Below, piece after piece: positions 16,834-25,073 of a DNA stretch of 32,154 nucleotides (position 1 is its first letter; each line of letters begins with the position of its first letter). The notes beneath the pieces were generated by a model, which was not told the DNA's origin, made no database searches, and was given only the letters and a program-made list of their open reading frames with translations. Origin of the DNA: Thermoleophilia bacterium (GTDB lineage: Bacteria > Actinomycetota > Thermoleophilia > Gaiellales > Gaiellaceae). Location of the stretch: contig JADGPD010000021.1 in NCBI GenBank assembly GCA_017882615.1, positions 1 through 32,154 on the forward strand, written 5' to 3'. The translations under genes and the position numbers were made by a program.

Positions 16834-17237
16834 CAGCGGTACGAGAGGGTGATCATGTCGAGCGCCGACGTACGATCTCCTACGCCGGCTTGGCGAGTTC
16901 CGCCGGAGCGGCGCGAACGCCGGCGCCTTCGCTGATCAACATCTTCTGTCCGTTCATGCGCATCAAGCCTATCGTGGAGCCTCGTCACAGGCGGCGGCAA
17001 CTCGTGCACGCATGAGCCTTTACAACCACTTGACATTTCCAGGTCTAGAGTGGGTGGAAAGGCCGGCGCCCGCGAACGCGATGCCCTTTCTCATCCCGAG
17101 CTCTTGTGGTTTGCAGGGCGCGCGAGTGGGGATACGGAAGAGTGTGATCGTTCGCCGGATCCATGATCGAAAGCCGTATCTCGCCAAACGCAACTGGTCC
17201 GGATTATAACTTTGCCATTAGCTAAGAAATCGGCCGC
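16834..17237. other. Long divergent intergenic region, probable promoter region of the ABC block
   Basis: This 404-bp gap separates the minus-strand GT4 from the plus-strand block beginning at 17238. I see no convincing gene; short open frames on both strands lack start signals and protein-like composition. It is more AT-rich in its right part. A TTGACA at 17030-17035 has no -10 partner at normal spacing. A TATAAC box at 17205-17210 lies 27 bp before the GTG start and is the best -10 candidate. Confidence 0.5.
17205..17210 (+). promoter_or_regulatory. Candidate -10 box upstream of the ABC block
   Basis: TATAAC fits the sigma-70-type -10 consensus in an otherwise GC-rich sequence. The expected -35 position (about 17182-17187, CGCCAA) is a poor match, so the promoter call is tentative. 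Confidence 0.3.
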
Positions 17238-18794
17238 GTGTTAGGCTGGGTCTCGCCAGGAATCGTGAGCGAGATGCCGAAACCACCAGAAGTCGCCGGG
17301 TGGAGTGACGGAAAGCAGTCACAGGAAGCTCGATCGCCAGGTCGCAATCACGAGACGATTATGAGCTTCATGTCGAGTCCCCCGTCACGCAAAACTAAAC
17401 ACGCCGATTCGCGCTCGATCGCCGGACACAACGACGTTTGGGCAGAGCCCTCGACCAACGAGTGGCGCGAGTCTCTTTTACGGCGCATGCTCGCGGCCGC
17501 GGACATCCTCGCCGTACTCTTCGGCGGCCTGTCGGTCGGCTTCCTGCTCGGAAGCAACGTCAACGCGCTGTTCTGGACGATCACGCTCATACCGTTGTGG
17601 GTTGTGCTGGCAAAGCTCCTCGGACTGTATGACCGCGATCAGCGCTCCCTCCGCCACCTGACGATCGACGAGGCGCCGCTGATCGCAACCTGGGCACTCC
17701 TCGGCTCGATCGGCATCGTGTTCTTCCTACGGCTGCCCCTTCCGGGCTCGTTGCCGCTGGCCGGCGCGGCGCACCTGATGCTCGTCACCGCCCTGTCGGC
17801 ATTCGTGCTGCGCGGAGTAACCCGCCGCCTTTGGAGGTACGCCACTCCGCCGGAGCGCACGATCATCATCGGCTCCGGCTCCGAGGTCGAAACGATCCGG
17901 CGCAAGGTCGAGCTGTTCCCCGACGCGCATCTCAACATCGTCGCGGAGATCGCGCAGATCGATCCCGAGGAACTGCGAGACGGAGACGGCCGCTGGCACT
18001 CGGTCGACCGCATCGTCGTCGCGGCCGCTTCGGTCGACGCGGACACGATCGAGGGGCTCTTCGCTCTCAGCCAGCGGCAGCACATCAGGCTGAGCGTGGT
18101 TCCGCTGGCCAGGAACCTCTTCGGGGCCGCCGTGCAGATGAACCACATCGCGGATCTCCCGGTGCTCGAATACCGAACCTGGAACATTCCTCGCTCGACG
18201 CTGCTCTTGAAGCGCGTCCTGGATATCGCCGTCAGCAGCGTTGCGATCGTCCTGCTCGCTCCGATCGCGCTCGTCGTCGCGCTCGCGATCAAGTTCGACA
18301 GCCGCGGCCCGGTCGTCTTCTCGCAGGTGCGCGCCGGCCACAACAAGCGACCGTTCCGCATACGCAAGTTCCGCACGATGGTCGCCGACGCCGAGCATCA
18401 CCTGCAGGAGATCGTTCCCTTCGACAAGCTCACCGAGCCGATGTTCAAGATCAAGAACGATCCCCGCATCACGCGTGTAGGCCGCTTCCTGCGCCGCTCG
18501 AGCCTCGACGAGATCCCGCAGCTGTGGAACGTGCTCAAGGGCGACATGAGCCTGGTCGGGCCTCGTCCGGAGCAGCTCGACCTGGTCGAGCGCTACGAGC
18601 CCGAGCACCTCTTCAGGCTTTCGGTCAAGCCCGGGCTGACCGGCCCGATGCAGGTCAACGGTCGCGGCGCCCTGTACTTCCACGAGCGCCTGGCACTCGA
18701 GCGCGAGTACATCGAGAACATGTCGATCTTCCGCGACTTGCGCATTCTGCTGATGACGGTGTCGGCGATCGTGACGCGGCGCGGGGCTTACTAA
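17238..18794 (+). CDS. WbaP-like polyprenyl-phosphate sugar-phosphotransferase (priming enzyme), copy 2
   Basis: The 518-residue protein matches the one at 2978-4588 along its length from [12 protein letters not shown] onward. It has membrane helices (about residues 85-200), a Rossmann-like middle part beginning [16 protein letters not shown], and the catalytic domain from about 318 with [18 protein letters not shown], the Asp-Glu dyad D424-E425 in SLDEIPQ, and [10 protein letters not shown]. By family it transfers a sugar phosphate to undecaprenyl phosphate. Only the N-terminal 70 residues and the middle region differ strongly between copies. The start is uncertain: GTG 17238 is the longest choice, with ATG 17274 and ATG 17361 as in-frame alternatives. 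It is the first gene of the plus-strand ABC block and 143 bp ahead of the permease gene. It probably primes the ABC-exported glycan. Confidence 0.92.
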   Translation: MLGWVSPGIVSEMPKPPEVAGWSDGKQSQEARSPGRNHETIMSFMSSPPSRKTKHADSRSIAGHNDVWAEPSTNEWRESLLRRMLAAADILAVLFGGLSVGFLLGSNVNALFWTITLIPLWVVLAKLLGLYDRDQRSLRHLTIDEAPLIATWALLGSIGIVFFLRLPLPGSLPLAGAAHLMLVTALSAFVLRGVTRRLWRYATPPERTIIIGSGSEVETIRRKVELFPDAHLNIVAEIAQIDPEELRDGDGRWHSVDRIVVAAASVDADTIEGLFALSQRQHIRLSVVPLARNLFGAAVQMNHIADLPVLEYRTWNIPRSTLLLKRVLDIAVSSVAIVLLAPIALVVALAIKFDSRGPVVFSQVRAGHNKRPFRIRKFRTMVADAEHHLQEIVPFDKLTEPMFKIKNDPRITRVGRFLRRSSLDEIPQLWNVLKGDMSLVGPRPEQLDLVERYEPEHLFRLSVKPGLTGPMQVNGRGALYFHERLALEREYIENMSIFRDLRILLMTVSAIVTRRGAY

Positions 18795-18937
18795 AGCGAC
18801 GATCCCAGCTTCTCGCGGCACCGTGCCTCCGCACCCTGGGTATCCTCTAGGCGCCGCCGCATAGTGTTCGAATCGGCTGCGCTCCGAGTAAGCGCTCTCC
18901 GTCCGGGGGCGGCTCGGTTTCCGAGCGAGGACCATCA

Positions 18938-19819
18938 GTGAAACTCGAAGAGATAATCCGACCGATCGAGCGCGACGAGCATCCCGCGGAGGTAAAGCCG
19001 ATGGAGCTCTTCATCAGGCCCGAAGGACCGCTCAAGCTCGACCTGAGAGAGCTCTGGAGCTACCGCGAGCTCTTCTACTTCTTCGCCTGGCGCGACATCA
19101 AAGTTCGCTACAAGCAGACGGCGCTGGGGGCGCTCTGGGCGATGTTCGCCCCATTCGTCACCGTTGTCGTCTTCACCGTCTTCTTCAACAAAGTGGCGCA
19201 CATCAAATCGCCGAACGCCATCCCGTACGCCATCTTCACCTACACGGGCCTGCTGTTCTGGAACTTCTTCGCCGCCGCCCTGGCCTCAACCAGCAACAGC
19301 ATGATGACCAACAAGTCTGTCATCTCAAAAATCTACTTCCCGCGCCTCATCGCTCCCTTTTCCGCGACGATCGTCAACATGGTCGACTTCTGCTTCGCTT
19401 TCGTGCTGTACGCCGCACTTTTCCTCTTCTACGGCGTCAGGCCAGGACTTGCGGGAGTCGCTCTGCTCTTACCGATGCTCGCGCTTACCTTCCTCGCCGC
19501 CACGGGACTGGGGCTCTTCTTCGGCGCCCTCAACGTCCGCTATCGCGATGTCCAGTTCGTCGTGCCGTATCTGATCAGCACGCTCCTCTTCCTCACGCCG
19601 GTGATCTATCCGATCACGCAGGTCCCCGCCCGTTTTCAGTGGGTCCTCTATCTGAATCCGATGACCGGGATCATCCAGGCCATGCGCGCCGGCACTCTGC
19701 ACCAGGGAGCCATCCCGTGGTCGATGTTCTGCATCTCTCTCACGAGCATCGTCTGCATGCTCGTATTCGGCGTTTACTACTTCCTGCGCCAAGAACGAAG
19801 CTTCGCCGACTACATATGA
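18938..19819 (+). CDS. wzm: ABC-2 type polysaccharide export permease (Wzm/TagG-like)
   Basis: The 293-residue protein has a cytoplasmic N-terminus and about six membrane helices. The conserved junction WRDIKVRYKQTALGALWAMFAPF (about residues 50-72, quoted in part) is characteristic of Wzm/TagG/KpsM-type permeases. Near the C-terminus it has LFLTPVIYPITQVP and LNPMTGIIQAMR, again family hallmarks. With the ATPase it forms the transporter that exports completed undecaprenyl-linked glycan across the inner membrane. The GTG start at 18938 has a GAGG seven nt upstream. The TGA stop overlaps the ATPase ATG as ATGA (19816-19819), so the two subunits are translationally coupled. Confidence 0.94.
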   Translation: MKLEEIIRPIERDEHPAEVKPMELFIRPEGPLKLDLRELWSYRELFYFFAWRDIKVRYKQTALGALWAMFAPFVTVVVFTVFFNKVAHIKSPNAIPYAIFTYTGLLFWNFFAAALASTSNSMMTNKSVISKIYFPRLIAPFSATIVNMVDFCFAFVLYAALFLFYGVRPGLAGVALLLPMLALTFLAATGLGLFFGALNVRYRDVQFVVPYLISTLLFLTPVIYPITQVPARFQWVLYLNPMTGIIQAMRAGTLHQGAIPWSMFCISLTSIVCMLVFGVYYFLRQERSFADYI

Positions 19820-21108
19820 CGCCGATCGTCGAGATCAACGGCCTCTCCAAGGCCTACGTCATCAGCCATCAACCCAAAGCGGGGTACGGCTCCCTTCGCG
19901 ACGACATCGTCAACATTCTGCGCCGCCCGCTTCAACCCCACATAACCCAGGGCGCCTCCCGAGAGACCGTATGGGCTCTCGACGACGTGAGCTGCGACGT
20001 TCAGCAGGGGGAGATCTTCGGCGTCATCGGCGGCAACGGCGCCGGGAAATCCACGTTGCTGAAGATCCTCTCGCGGATCACATATCCGACAAAGGGGCAC
20101 GCCATTCTGCGTGGACGAGTTGGAAGCCTCCTGGAGGTCGGGACCGGCTTTCACCCGGAGCTCACCGGCCGCGAGAACATCTTCTTGAACGGCGCCATCC
20201 TCGGCATAAGAAAGCAGGAGATCACGAGGCGCTTCGACGAGATCGTCGCCTTCTCCGAAATCGAGCGGTTTCTCGACACGCCGGTCAAGTTCTATTCGTC
20301 CGGGATGTACGTTCGTCTGGCTTTCGCCGTCGCCGCCCACCTGGAGCCGGACGTCCTGATCGTCGACGAGGTCCTCTCCGTCGGGGACGCACGGTTCCAA
20401 AAGAAGTCGCTCGGGAAGATGGGCGACGCCGCGACCTCCGGCACCACGGTACTCCTGGTGAGCCACAACATGGCCTCGATCGAGAGCCTGTGCACGCGAG
20501 CCATGTTCTTGGAGCACGGCCAACTGGTCGAGATCGGCCCAACAACGAAGATCATCGAGAAGTACCTGTCCATCGCATCTACAGCCGCCAGCCAGAACCT
20601 CGCCGAGCGCACCGATCGGCAAGGCGACGGCCGACTCCGCTTTACCAGCGCCGGCCTTCGCTCGGGTGAGCGTGGGCAGTACTCGGACGTCGCCCAGTGC
20701 GGTCAGGATCTGGAGTTCGTCGCCGCTTTCACCAGCGATAGCGGCCTCAAGCACGTCAACGCTTCCATGGCCGTATACACGGCGGCGGGGCAGTGCCTGA
20801 TGGTTCTGGATAGTGAAATGGCAGGGATCAGTCTCGGTTCCGCGCCGAGGCACGGGCGCTTTTCGTGCCGGATCGAGCGGTTACCTCTGGCGCCGGGTCA
20901 GTACTTCCTCAATCTGTTCTGCACGGCCAACGGCGAGATCGTCGATTGGGTTCAAAACGCGGTCACCTTCCACGTCGAAGCGGGTGACTTCTTTGGGACC
21001 GGCAAGCTGCCTTCATCGAGCCACGGCGGACTGCTCGTTCCGCAGGAGTGGAGCTGCGACGACGACGATTCGAGCGGTGCACGCCCCTCGGACGTGACGT
21101 CGGGATGA
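19816..21108 (+). CDS. wzt: ABC transporter ATPase with C-terminal glycan-binding domain (Wzt-like)
   Basis: The 430-residue protein starts at ATG 19816, four bases inside the permease stop; an in-frame extension further upstream would run through the permease gene and is rejected. The nucleotide-binding domain shows Walker A GNGAGKST (about 73-80), signature YSSGMYVRLAF (about 160), Walker B VLIVDEVLSVGD (about 180-191) and H-loop LVSHNM (about 214). From about residue 265 there is a second, beta-rich domain (LRFTSAGL, then LEFVAAFTSD, and PGQYFLNLFC) like the Wzt C-terminal domain. In characterised O9a-type systems that domain binds the modified non-reducing end of the glycan and licenses export. 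The next gene, a methyltransferase, overlaps by four bases, which fits a methyl-capped glycan; this link is inferred. Confidence 0.93.
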   Translation: MTPIVEINGLSKAYVISHQPKAGYGSLRDDIVNILRRPLQPHITQGASRETVWALDDVSCDVQQGEIFGVIGGNGAGKSTLLKILSRITYPTKGHAILRGRVGSLLEVGTGFHPELTGRENIFLNGAILGIRKQEITRRFDEIVAFSEIERFLDTPVKFYSSGMYVRLAFAVAAHLEPDVLIVDEVLSVGDARFQKKSLGKMGDAATSGTTVLLVSHNMASIESLCTRAMFLEHGQLVEIGPTTKIIEKYLSIASTAASQNLAERTDRQGDGRLRFTSAGLRSGERGQYSDVAQCGQDLEFVAAFTSDSGLKHVNASMAVYTAAGQCLMVLDSEMAGISLGSAPRHGRFSCRIERLPLAPGQYFLNLFCTANGEIVDWVQNAVTFHVEAGDFFGTGKLPSSSHGGLLVPQEWSCDDDDSSGARPSDVTSG

Positions 21109-21908
21109 GAGGAATCAGGGCGCGCCTTATAACCAAGCTGAAGTCCCGGCCGATCGTTAGGGCCACTTGGTTCAGGATTATGGGAGTCTGGTCCGCCTAC
21201 TGCGAGGCGCGCGGTTGGTGGAGCCGAAAAGTCGAACGCTGGCTCGGCAGATGGGTTTACCGCAAGCCGAGTGAGGTAGTGAAGTCTAATTCGAAGAAGG
21301 CCTTCGATTACTTCTTCTCACAGGACGAGTTCATCGAGACCGACTACCTGCGCGAAAGCCGCCTCGCGTTCTACGATCAGATCGCCGACTACTGCGTCCC
21401 AGTTCTCGGCGGCCTCGCCGGAGAGTCGACCGACTACCGGGTGATTGACGTGGGATGCGGGACAGGGCACTTTCTACTGGCCCTCCGGCGGCGAGTGGGA
21501 AGCGCAGGTGAGCTCTTCGGGCTGGACTTCTCGAGCGTCGCAATTACGCGCGCGCGTTCTGTTGTTCCGGGCGTGGCCTTCCATGAAGGCGACGCCTACG
21601 AGATTCCGTTTCCGAGCGACCATTTCGAATTGGTGACGTCCCTCGAGACGCTCGAGCACCTGAAGAAACCGGCAGTCGCCCGCGATGAGATGGCGCGTGT
21701 CTGCAAGCCGAACGGCCAGCTGGTCATCACGGTTCCAAACGGTAGTGAGGACGATTGGAAAGGGCACGTGAGCTTCTGGACGGCTACCACACTGAAAGAG
21801 TTCCTGGCACCGGTTGGCGCCGCGGAAGTCATCGAACTGCCCGAACACGGGACCCTCTTGGCGCGCGTCGCGATATCCTCATCCCGCTCTCCCGAGCCGG
21901 ATAGGTAG
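21105..21908 (+). CDS. Class I SAM-dependent methyltransferase
   Basis: The 267-residue product begins at ATG 21105, overlapping the ATPase stop as ATGA. An in-frame ATG at 21048 would overlap the ATPase gene by 61 bp and is less likely. The core has motif I VIDVGCGTGHFLLALRRR (about 112-129), the ribose-binding acidic residue in ELFGLDFSS, and FELVTSLETLEHLKKP (motif IV). After these come NGQLVITVPNGSEDDW and a C-terminal strand. The YFFSQDEFIETDYLRESR segment ahead of the core resembles methyltransferases that act on sugar substrates in O-antigen loci. Coupling to the Wzt-like ATPase suggests action on the exported glycan, possibly its terminus. It is followed by a 49-bp gap and then a putative glycosyltransferase gene. 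Confidence 0.88.
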   Translation: MRGIRARLITKLKSRPIVRATWFRIMGVWSAYCEARGWWSRKVERWLGRWVYRKPSEVVKSNSKKAFDYFFSQDEFIETDYLRESRLAFYDQIADYCVPVLGGLAGESTDYRVIDVGCGTGHFLLALRRRVGSAGELFGLDFSSVAITRARSVVPGVAFHEGDAYEIPFPSDHFELVTSLETLEHLKKPAVARDEMARVCKPNGQLVITVPNGSEDDWKGHVSFWTATTLKEFLAPVGAAEVIELPEHGTLLARVAISSSRSPEPDR

Positions 21909-21957
21909 CCATTGAGATGAACGACGGCTATCGCGATACCGGTGCGAGACTTAGCCC

Positions 21958-22890
21958 ATGCTGACGCTGTTCTCGATCCCCAAGCCATTCGCCGGTCACG
22001 TTGGCGTTATCCAGATGAACGCGCTGCGTAGCTGGACTTTCCTCGAGCCGAAATGCCAGATCGTCATCTTCGGAGACGAGCCCGGCATTGCTGAGGCGGC
22101 CGCGGAGATCGGCGCTATTCACGTCGTCGATATCGAGCGGAACGAGCATGGCACGCCGCGCCTGGACCGGGCCTTCAATCGCGCGCAGGATCTGGCAGAG
22201 CACCGGCTGACGTGCTACCTGAACAGCGACGTCATCGCGTTCGACGACCTGCCGGAGACGGCGGCGGGGATCGAGTTTCCGCAGTTTCTCATGCTCGGAG
22301 AGCGAACAGATCTCGACGTCACCGAGCCTTTGGACTTCAGCGACGGTTGGCAGAAGCGTCTTCTGCTTCGAGCACGAGAGCACGGGTCGCCTCATGGTCC
22401 AACCGGAATGGATTACTTCGTGTTTCCAACCGGGATGATTCGCAACATGCCGGCGTTTGTCGTGGGTCGGGGCGGATGGGACAACTGGATGGTGTACAAC
22501 GCGCGAGCCGAGAGAATCCCCATCGTCAATGCCACACGCGCAGTCGGCCTGGTCCACCAGGCGCACGACTACTCTCACCACCCCGGGCCGCTGAAGGGAA
22601 CTTGGCAAGATCCCGAATCGGTTGCCAACCGTGGCCTTCTCGAGAACGGATTCATGACGCAGTTCTTGCTCTCGGACGCGACCTGGAAGATCAAGCGCCC
22701 CGGTGGCAAGCCGGTTCGAGCCTGGCGTCATCTGCGCAGGGCGCTCGACACCTGGCCGCTTCTGTATCCCCCTGCACAGTATCCGCTTATGCGACCGCTC
22801 GTTCCCGCCTACCGCGTTGTCAACTATGTGAGAGACAAGTGGTACTGGCACCGCGTCGCTAAGCGGCGCCGAGCCGAAGCGGGGACATAG
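21958..22890 (+). CDS. Putative glycosyltransferase, GT-A-like, family not recognised
   Basis: The 310-residue protein starts FSIPKPFAGHVGVIQMNALRSW, followed by IVIFGDE and GIAEAAAEIGAIHV. This resembles the first strands of nucleotide-sugar-binding GT-A folds. A metal-binding-like NSDVIAFDDL occurs at about residues 89-98, where DxD motifs usually sit, and a His-rich VHQAHDYSHHPGP lies further on. I cannot match it to a named family. I read it as a glycosyltransferase because of this motif and because it lies between a methyltransferase and a GT-B gene. A conserved tryptophan/tyrosine-rich C-terminal segment (DTWPLLYPPAQYP, then YVRDKWYWHRV) is basic and could sit on the membrane. It is two bases from the next gene. 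Confidence 0.72.
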   Translation: MLTLFSIPKPFAGHVGVIQMNALRSWTFLEPKCQIVIFGDEPGIAEAAAEIGAIHVVDIERNEHGTPRLDRAFNRAQDLAEHRLTCYLNSDVIAFDDLPETAAGIEFPQFLMLGERTDLDVTEPLDFSDGWQKRLLLRAREHGSPHGPTGMDYFVFPTGMIRNMPAFVVGRGGWDNWMVYNARAERIPIVNATRAVGLVHQAHDYSHHPGPLKGTWQDPESVANRGLLENGFMTQFLLSDATWKIKRPGGKPVRAWRHLRRALDTWPLLYPPAQYPLMRPLVPAYRVVNYVRDKWYWHRVAKRRRAEAGT

Positions 22891-22892
22891 TC

Positions 22893-24029
22893 GTGGCCGC
22901 GCGCAGCTTACTGATCGTCGACACGTACTACCCTGCCTTTCTCGAGACCTTCCACGAGGCTCACCCGGAGCTCGGCGACGCCGACTATGACGAAGCGCTC
23001 GCCACGTTGATGGCTACGTACTTCGGAACCTCCGACTTCTACTCGAAGAATCTTCGCTTGCTGGGGCACGATGCGGTCGACGTCATTGCCAACGACCGGG
23101 TACTGCAGGCGAAGTGGGCGGTCGCTCACAAAATGGCTCTGCCCACACCGTCGGCGAGACAGAAGCTCATGCGCAGAATCCCGCACGCGGCGCGGTTCAT
23201 GAAGGAACCGAGCTGGATCCTGCCGCTTCTAGCCCGGCGCATCGAGGAAGAGCGGCCCGACGTGTTGTACTTCCAGGACATCGGCCTTTGCGAGCCCTGG
23301 TTCATCCGCGAGGTACGCCCGTTGGTGAAGCTCATCGTCGGGCAGATAGCGTGTCTTCCGCCCGCGGAGCACTACTTGCGCAGCTGCGACCTCATCCTCA
23401 CCTCGTTTCCGCGCTTCGTCGATCGATTCCGGAGCCTGGGAATTGGAAGTGAGTACCTCAAGATCGGCTTCGAGCCCGCGGTCCTCGACCGATTGACTGC
23501 GCTTCCCCACCCCTACGGGGCGGTTTTCATCGGCGGGTTCGCAGACGTTCACAGCAGGGGGACGGCGTTACTAGAGAAGGTAGCCGCGGAGATCGAGCTC
23601 GACGTGTGGGGCTACGGCGCCGAGAGCCTGCCGGCGGGCTCGGCGCTGAGGAAGAGGTTCCACGGCGAGGCGTGGGGTCTGGATATGTACAACGTCCTTC
23701 GTAATTCCAAGATCGCAGTCAACCGGCACGGCATCGTTTCGCCAGAGAACGAGACCTTCGCCAACAACATGCGCCTCTACGAGGCGACGGGTGTTGGCGC
23801 AATGCTTCTCACCGACGAAAAGGACAATCTGGGCGAGCTCTTCGATGTGGGATCAGAGGTCGTTTCCTATAGTGACGCCGACGATCTGATCGAGAAGATC
23901 AGGTATTACCTTGTCCACGACGAGGAGCGCCTCGCCATCGCGCGAGCCGGTCAGGAACGTACGCTGCATAGCCACACATACCTGCAGCGGATGAAGGAGC
24001 TGGAGCAGATCATCGAGGCCTACCTGTAA
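22893..24029 (+). CDS. CgeB/Glyco_trans_1_2-like glycosyltransferase
   Basis: The 378-residue protein has a long N-terminal domain containing EERPDVLYFQDIGL and KLIVGQIACLPPAEHY, then GAVFIGGFADVHSRG. Its C-terminal half has YNVLRNSKIAVNRHG and NNMRLYEATGVGAMLLTDEKDN, with a closing YLVHDEERLAIARAGQERTL. This layout is that of the CgeB-type GT-B transferases (Glyco_trans_1_2), where the EATG region is equivalent to the donor-binding EX7E of GT4. By family it would transfer a sugar from a nucleotide donor in the cytoplasm. The GTG start lies two bases after the preceding stop, which argues for one transcript and coupled translation. Substrate is unknown. Confidence 0.83.
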   Translation: MAARSLLIVDTYYPAFLETFHEAHPELGDADYDEALATLMATYFGTSDFYSKNLRLLGHDAVDVIANDRVLQAKWAVAHKMALPTPSARQKLMRRIPHAARFMKEPSWILPLLARRIEEERPDVLYFQDIGLCEPWFIREVRPLVKLIVGQIACLPPAEHYLRSCDLILTSFPRFVDRFRSLGIGSEYLKIGFEPAVLDRLTALPHPYGAVFIGGFADVHSRGTALLEKVAAEIELDVWGYGAESLPAGSALRKRFHGEAWGLDMYNVLRNSKIAVNRHGIVSPENETFANNMRLYEATGVGAMLLTDEKDNLGELFDVGSEVVSYSDADDLIEKIRYYLVHDEERLAIARAGQERTLHSHTYLQRMKELEQIIEAYL

Positions 24030-24057
24030 GCCGAGGACCTCGGCGGACGGAGAAGAA

Positions 24058-25056
24058 GTGAACGAGGAAATCAAGAAGAGTTTTGAGGGCAAAGAAGTGC
24101 TGGTGACAGGCGGCCTCGGCTTCGTCGGGAGCAACCTGGCCGCGAAGCTCGTGGACTGCGGCGCCCACGTCCTACTCATGGACGCCATGATCCCCGGCCT
24201 CGGAGGCAATCTCTTCAATGTCGAGCCTGTTCGCGACCAAGTCGTCGTGAACTTCTCCGATATCCGCGACGAGCACAGCATGAACTACGTCGTCCGCGGT
24301 AAGGACTTCATCTTCCATCTGGCCGGCCAGAACGACCATGTACTGAGCCTGACCGATCCCTATTCGGACATCGACATCAACATCAAGGGGTCGGTCGTGC
24401 TGCTCGAGGCCTGCCGGAAGTTCAACCCCGAAGCTCGATTGGTGTACACGGGAACCCGCGGCGAGTATGGATCCGTCGCGAAGCTACCCGCCAGCGAGGA
24501 CGCGCCGATCAACCCGAAGGGCCTCTATGAACTCTCGAGCTTGACGTCGCAGAAGATATTCAAGATCTACCACGACAACCACGGCATCCAATCCGTCACG
24601 CTGCGCCTCACCAACATCTACGGCGAGCGGGCGCAGATGCTCCACAGCCGCTTTGGCGTGGCCAACTGGTTCATTCGGCAGGCGATCGACGGAGAGACGA
24701 TCAGGGTGTTCGGCGACGGCCAGATTCTGCGCGATTTCTTGTACGTTCAAGACTGCGTTGACGCCATCCTCATGGCCGCAAGTTCCGAGCAGGCCTACGG
24801 CGAGGTGCTGAACGTCGGCGACGACAAGGCGTCGAGCTTCCTCGAGCTGGCCAAGGTCGCGATCGAGGAGGCCGGCTCGGGCGAATGGGAGTTTGCTCCG
24901 TTCACGCAGGAGCGCGCCGCTCAGGAACCGGGCGACTTCTACTCGGACATCTCCAAGATTCGGCGCGTCGTCGGTTGGGAACCGACGACATCCCTCCGCG
25001 CAGGCGTCAAGCAGACGGTCGATTTCTACCGTCACAACAAGCCTCAGTATTGGTGA
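24058..25056 (+). CDS. NAD-dependent epimerase/dehydratase (extended SDR) with atypical active site
   Basis: The 332-residue protein is an extended short-chain dehydrogenase. The nucleotide-binding glycine motif is TGGLGFVGSNL (residues 17-27, GxxGxxG at 18, 21 and 24), followed by LAGQNDHV and INIKGSVVLLEAC. The strand with the catalytic Ser/Thr reads YTGTRGEYG (130-138). Tyr157 is present in LYELSSLTSQKI, but the position four residues later, normally lysine of YxxxK, is Ser161 (codon AGC). The C-terminal half has LRLTNIYG, RDFLYVQDCVDAI and LNVGDDKASSF, matching GalE/RmlB-like enzymes. The role would be epimerisation or dehydration of a nucleotide sugar, probably feeding the aminotransferase next door. 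A GGAG five bases upstream supports GTG 24058. The missing Lys makes the exact reaction uncertain. Confidence 0.85.
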   Translation: MNEEIKKSFEGKEVLVTGGLGFVGSNLAAKLVDCGAHVLLMDAMIPGLGGNLFNVEPVRDQVVVNFSDIRDEHSMNYVVRGKDFIFHLAGQNDHVLSLTDPYSDIDINIKGSVVLLEACRKFNPEARLVYTGTRGEYGSVAKLPASEDAPINPKGLYELSSLTSQKIFKIYHDNHGIQSVTLRLTNIYGERAQMLHSRFGVANWFIRQAIDGETIRVFGDGQILRDFLYVQDCVDAILMAASSEQAYGEVLNVGDDKASSFLELAKVAIEEAGSGEWEFAPFTQERAAQEPGDFYSDISKIRRVVGWEPTTSLRAGVKQTVDFYRHNKPQYW

Positions 25057-25073
25057 GAGACGGTGCCGAGACG

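Noticed and set aside
17030-17058. TTGACA as the -35 box of a promoter
   Set aside because: At 17-bp spacing the sequence is GGTGGA, and the TA-containing TAGAGT is only 10 bp away, so there is no usable -10 partner.
17727-18935. Minus-strand open frame of about 400 codons opposite the second priming-enzyme gene
   Set aside because: It is an antisense shadow due to high third-position GC; the plus-strand product has full family motifs.
24031-24043. CCGAGGACCTCGG as a terminator hairpin between two genes
   Set aside because: The arms leave a one-base loop, there is no T-tract, and the genes appear to form one operon.
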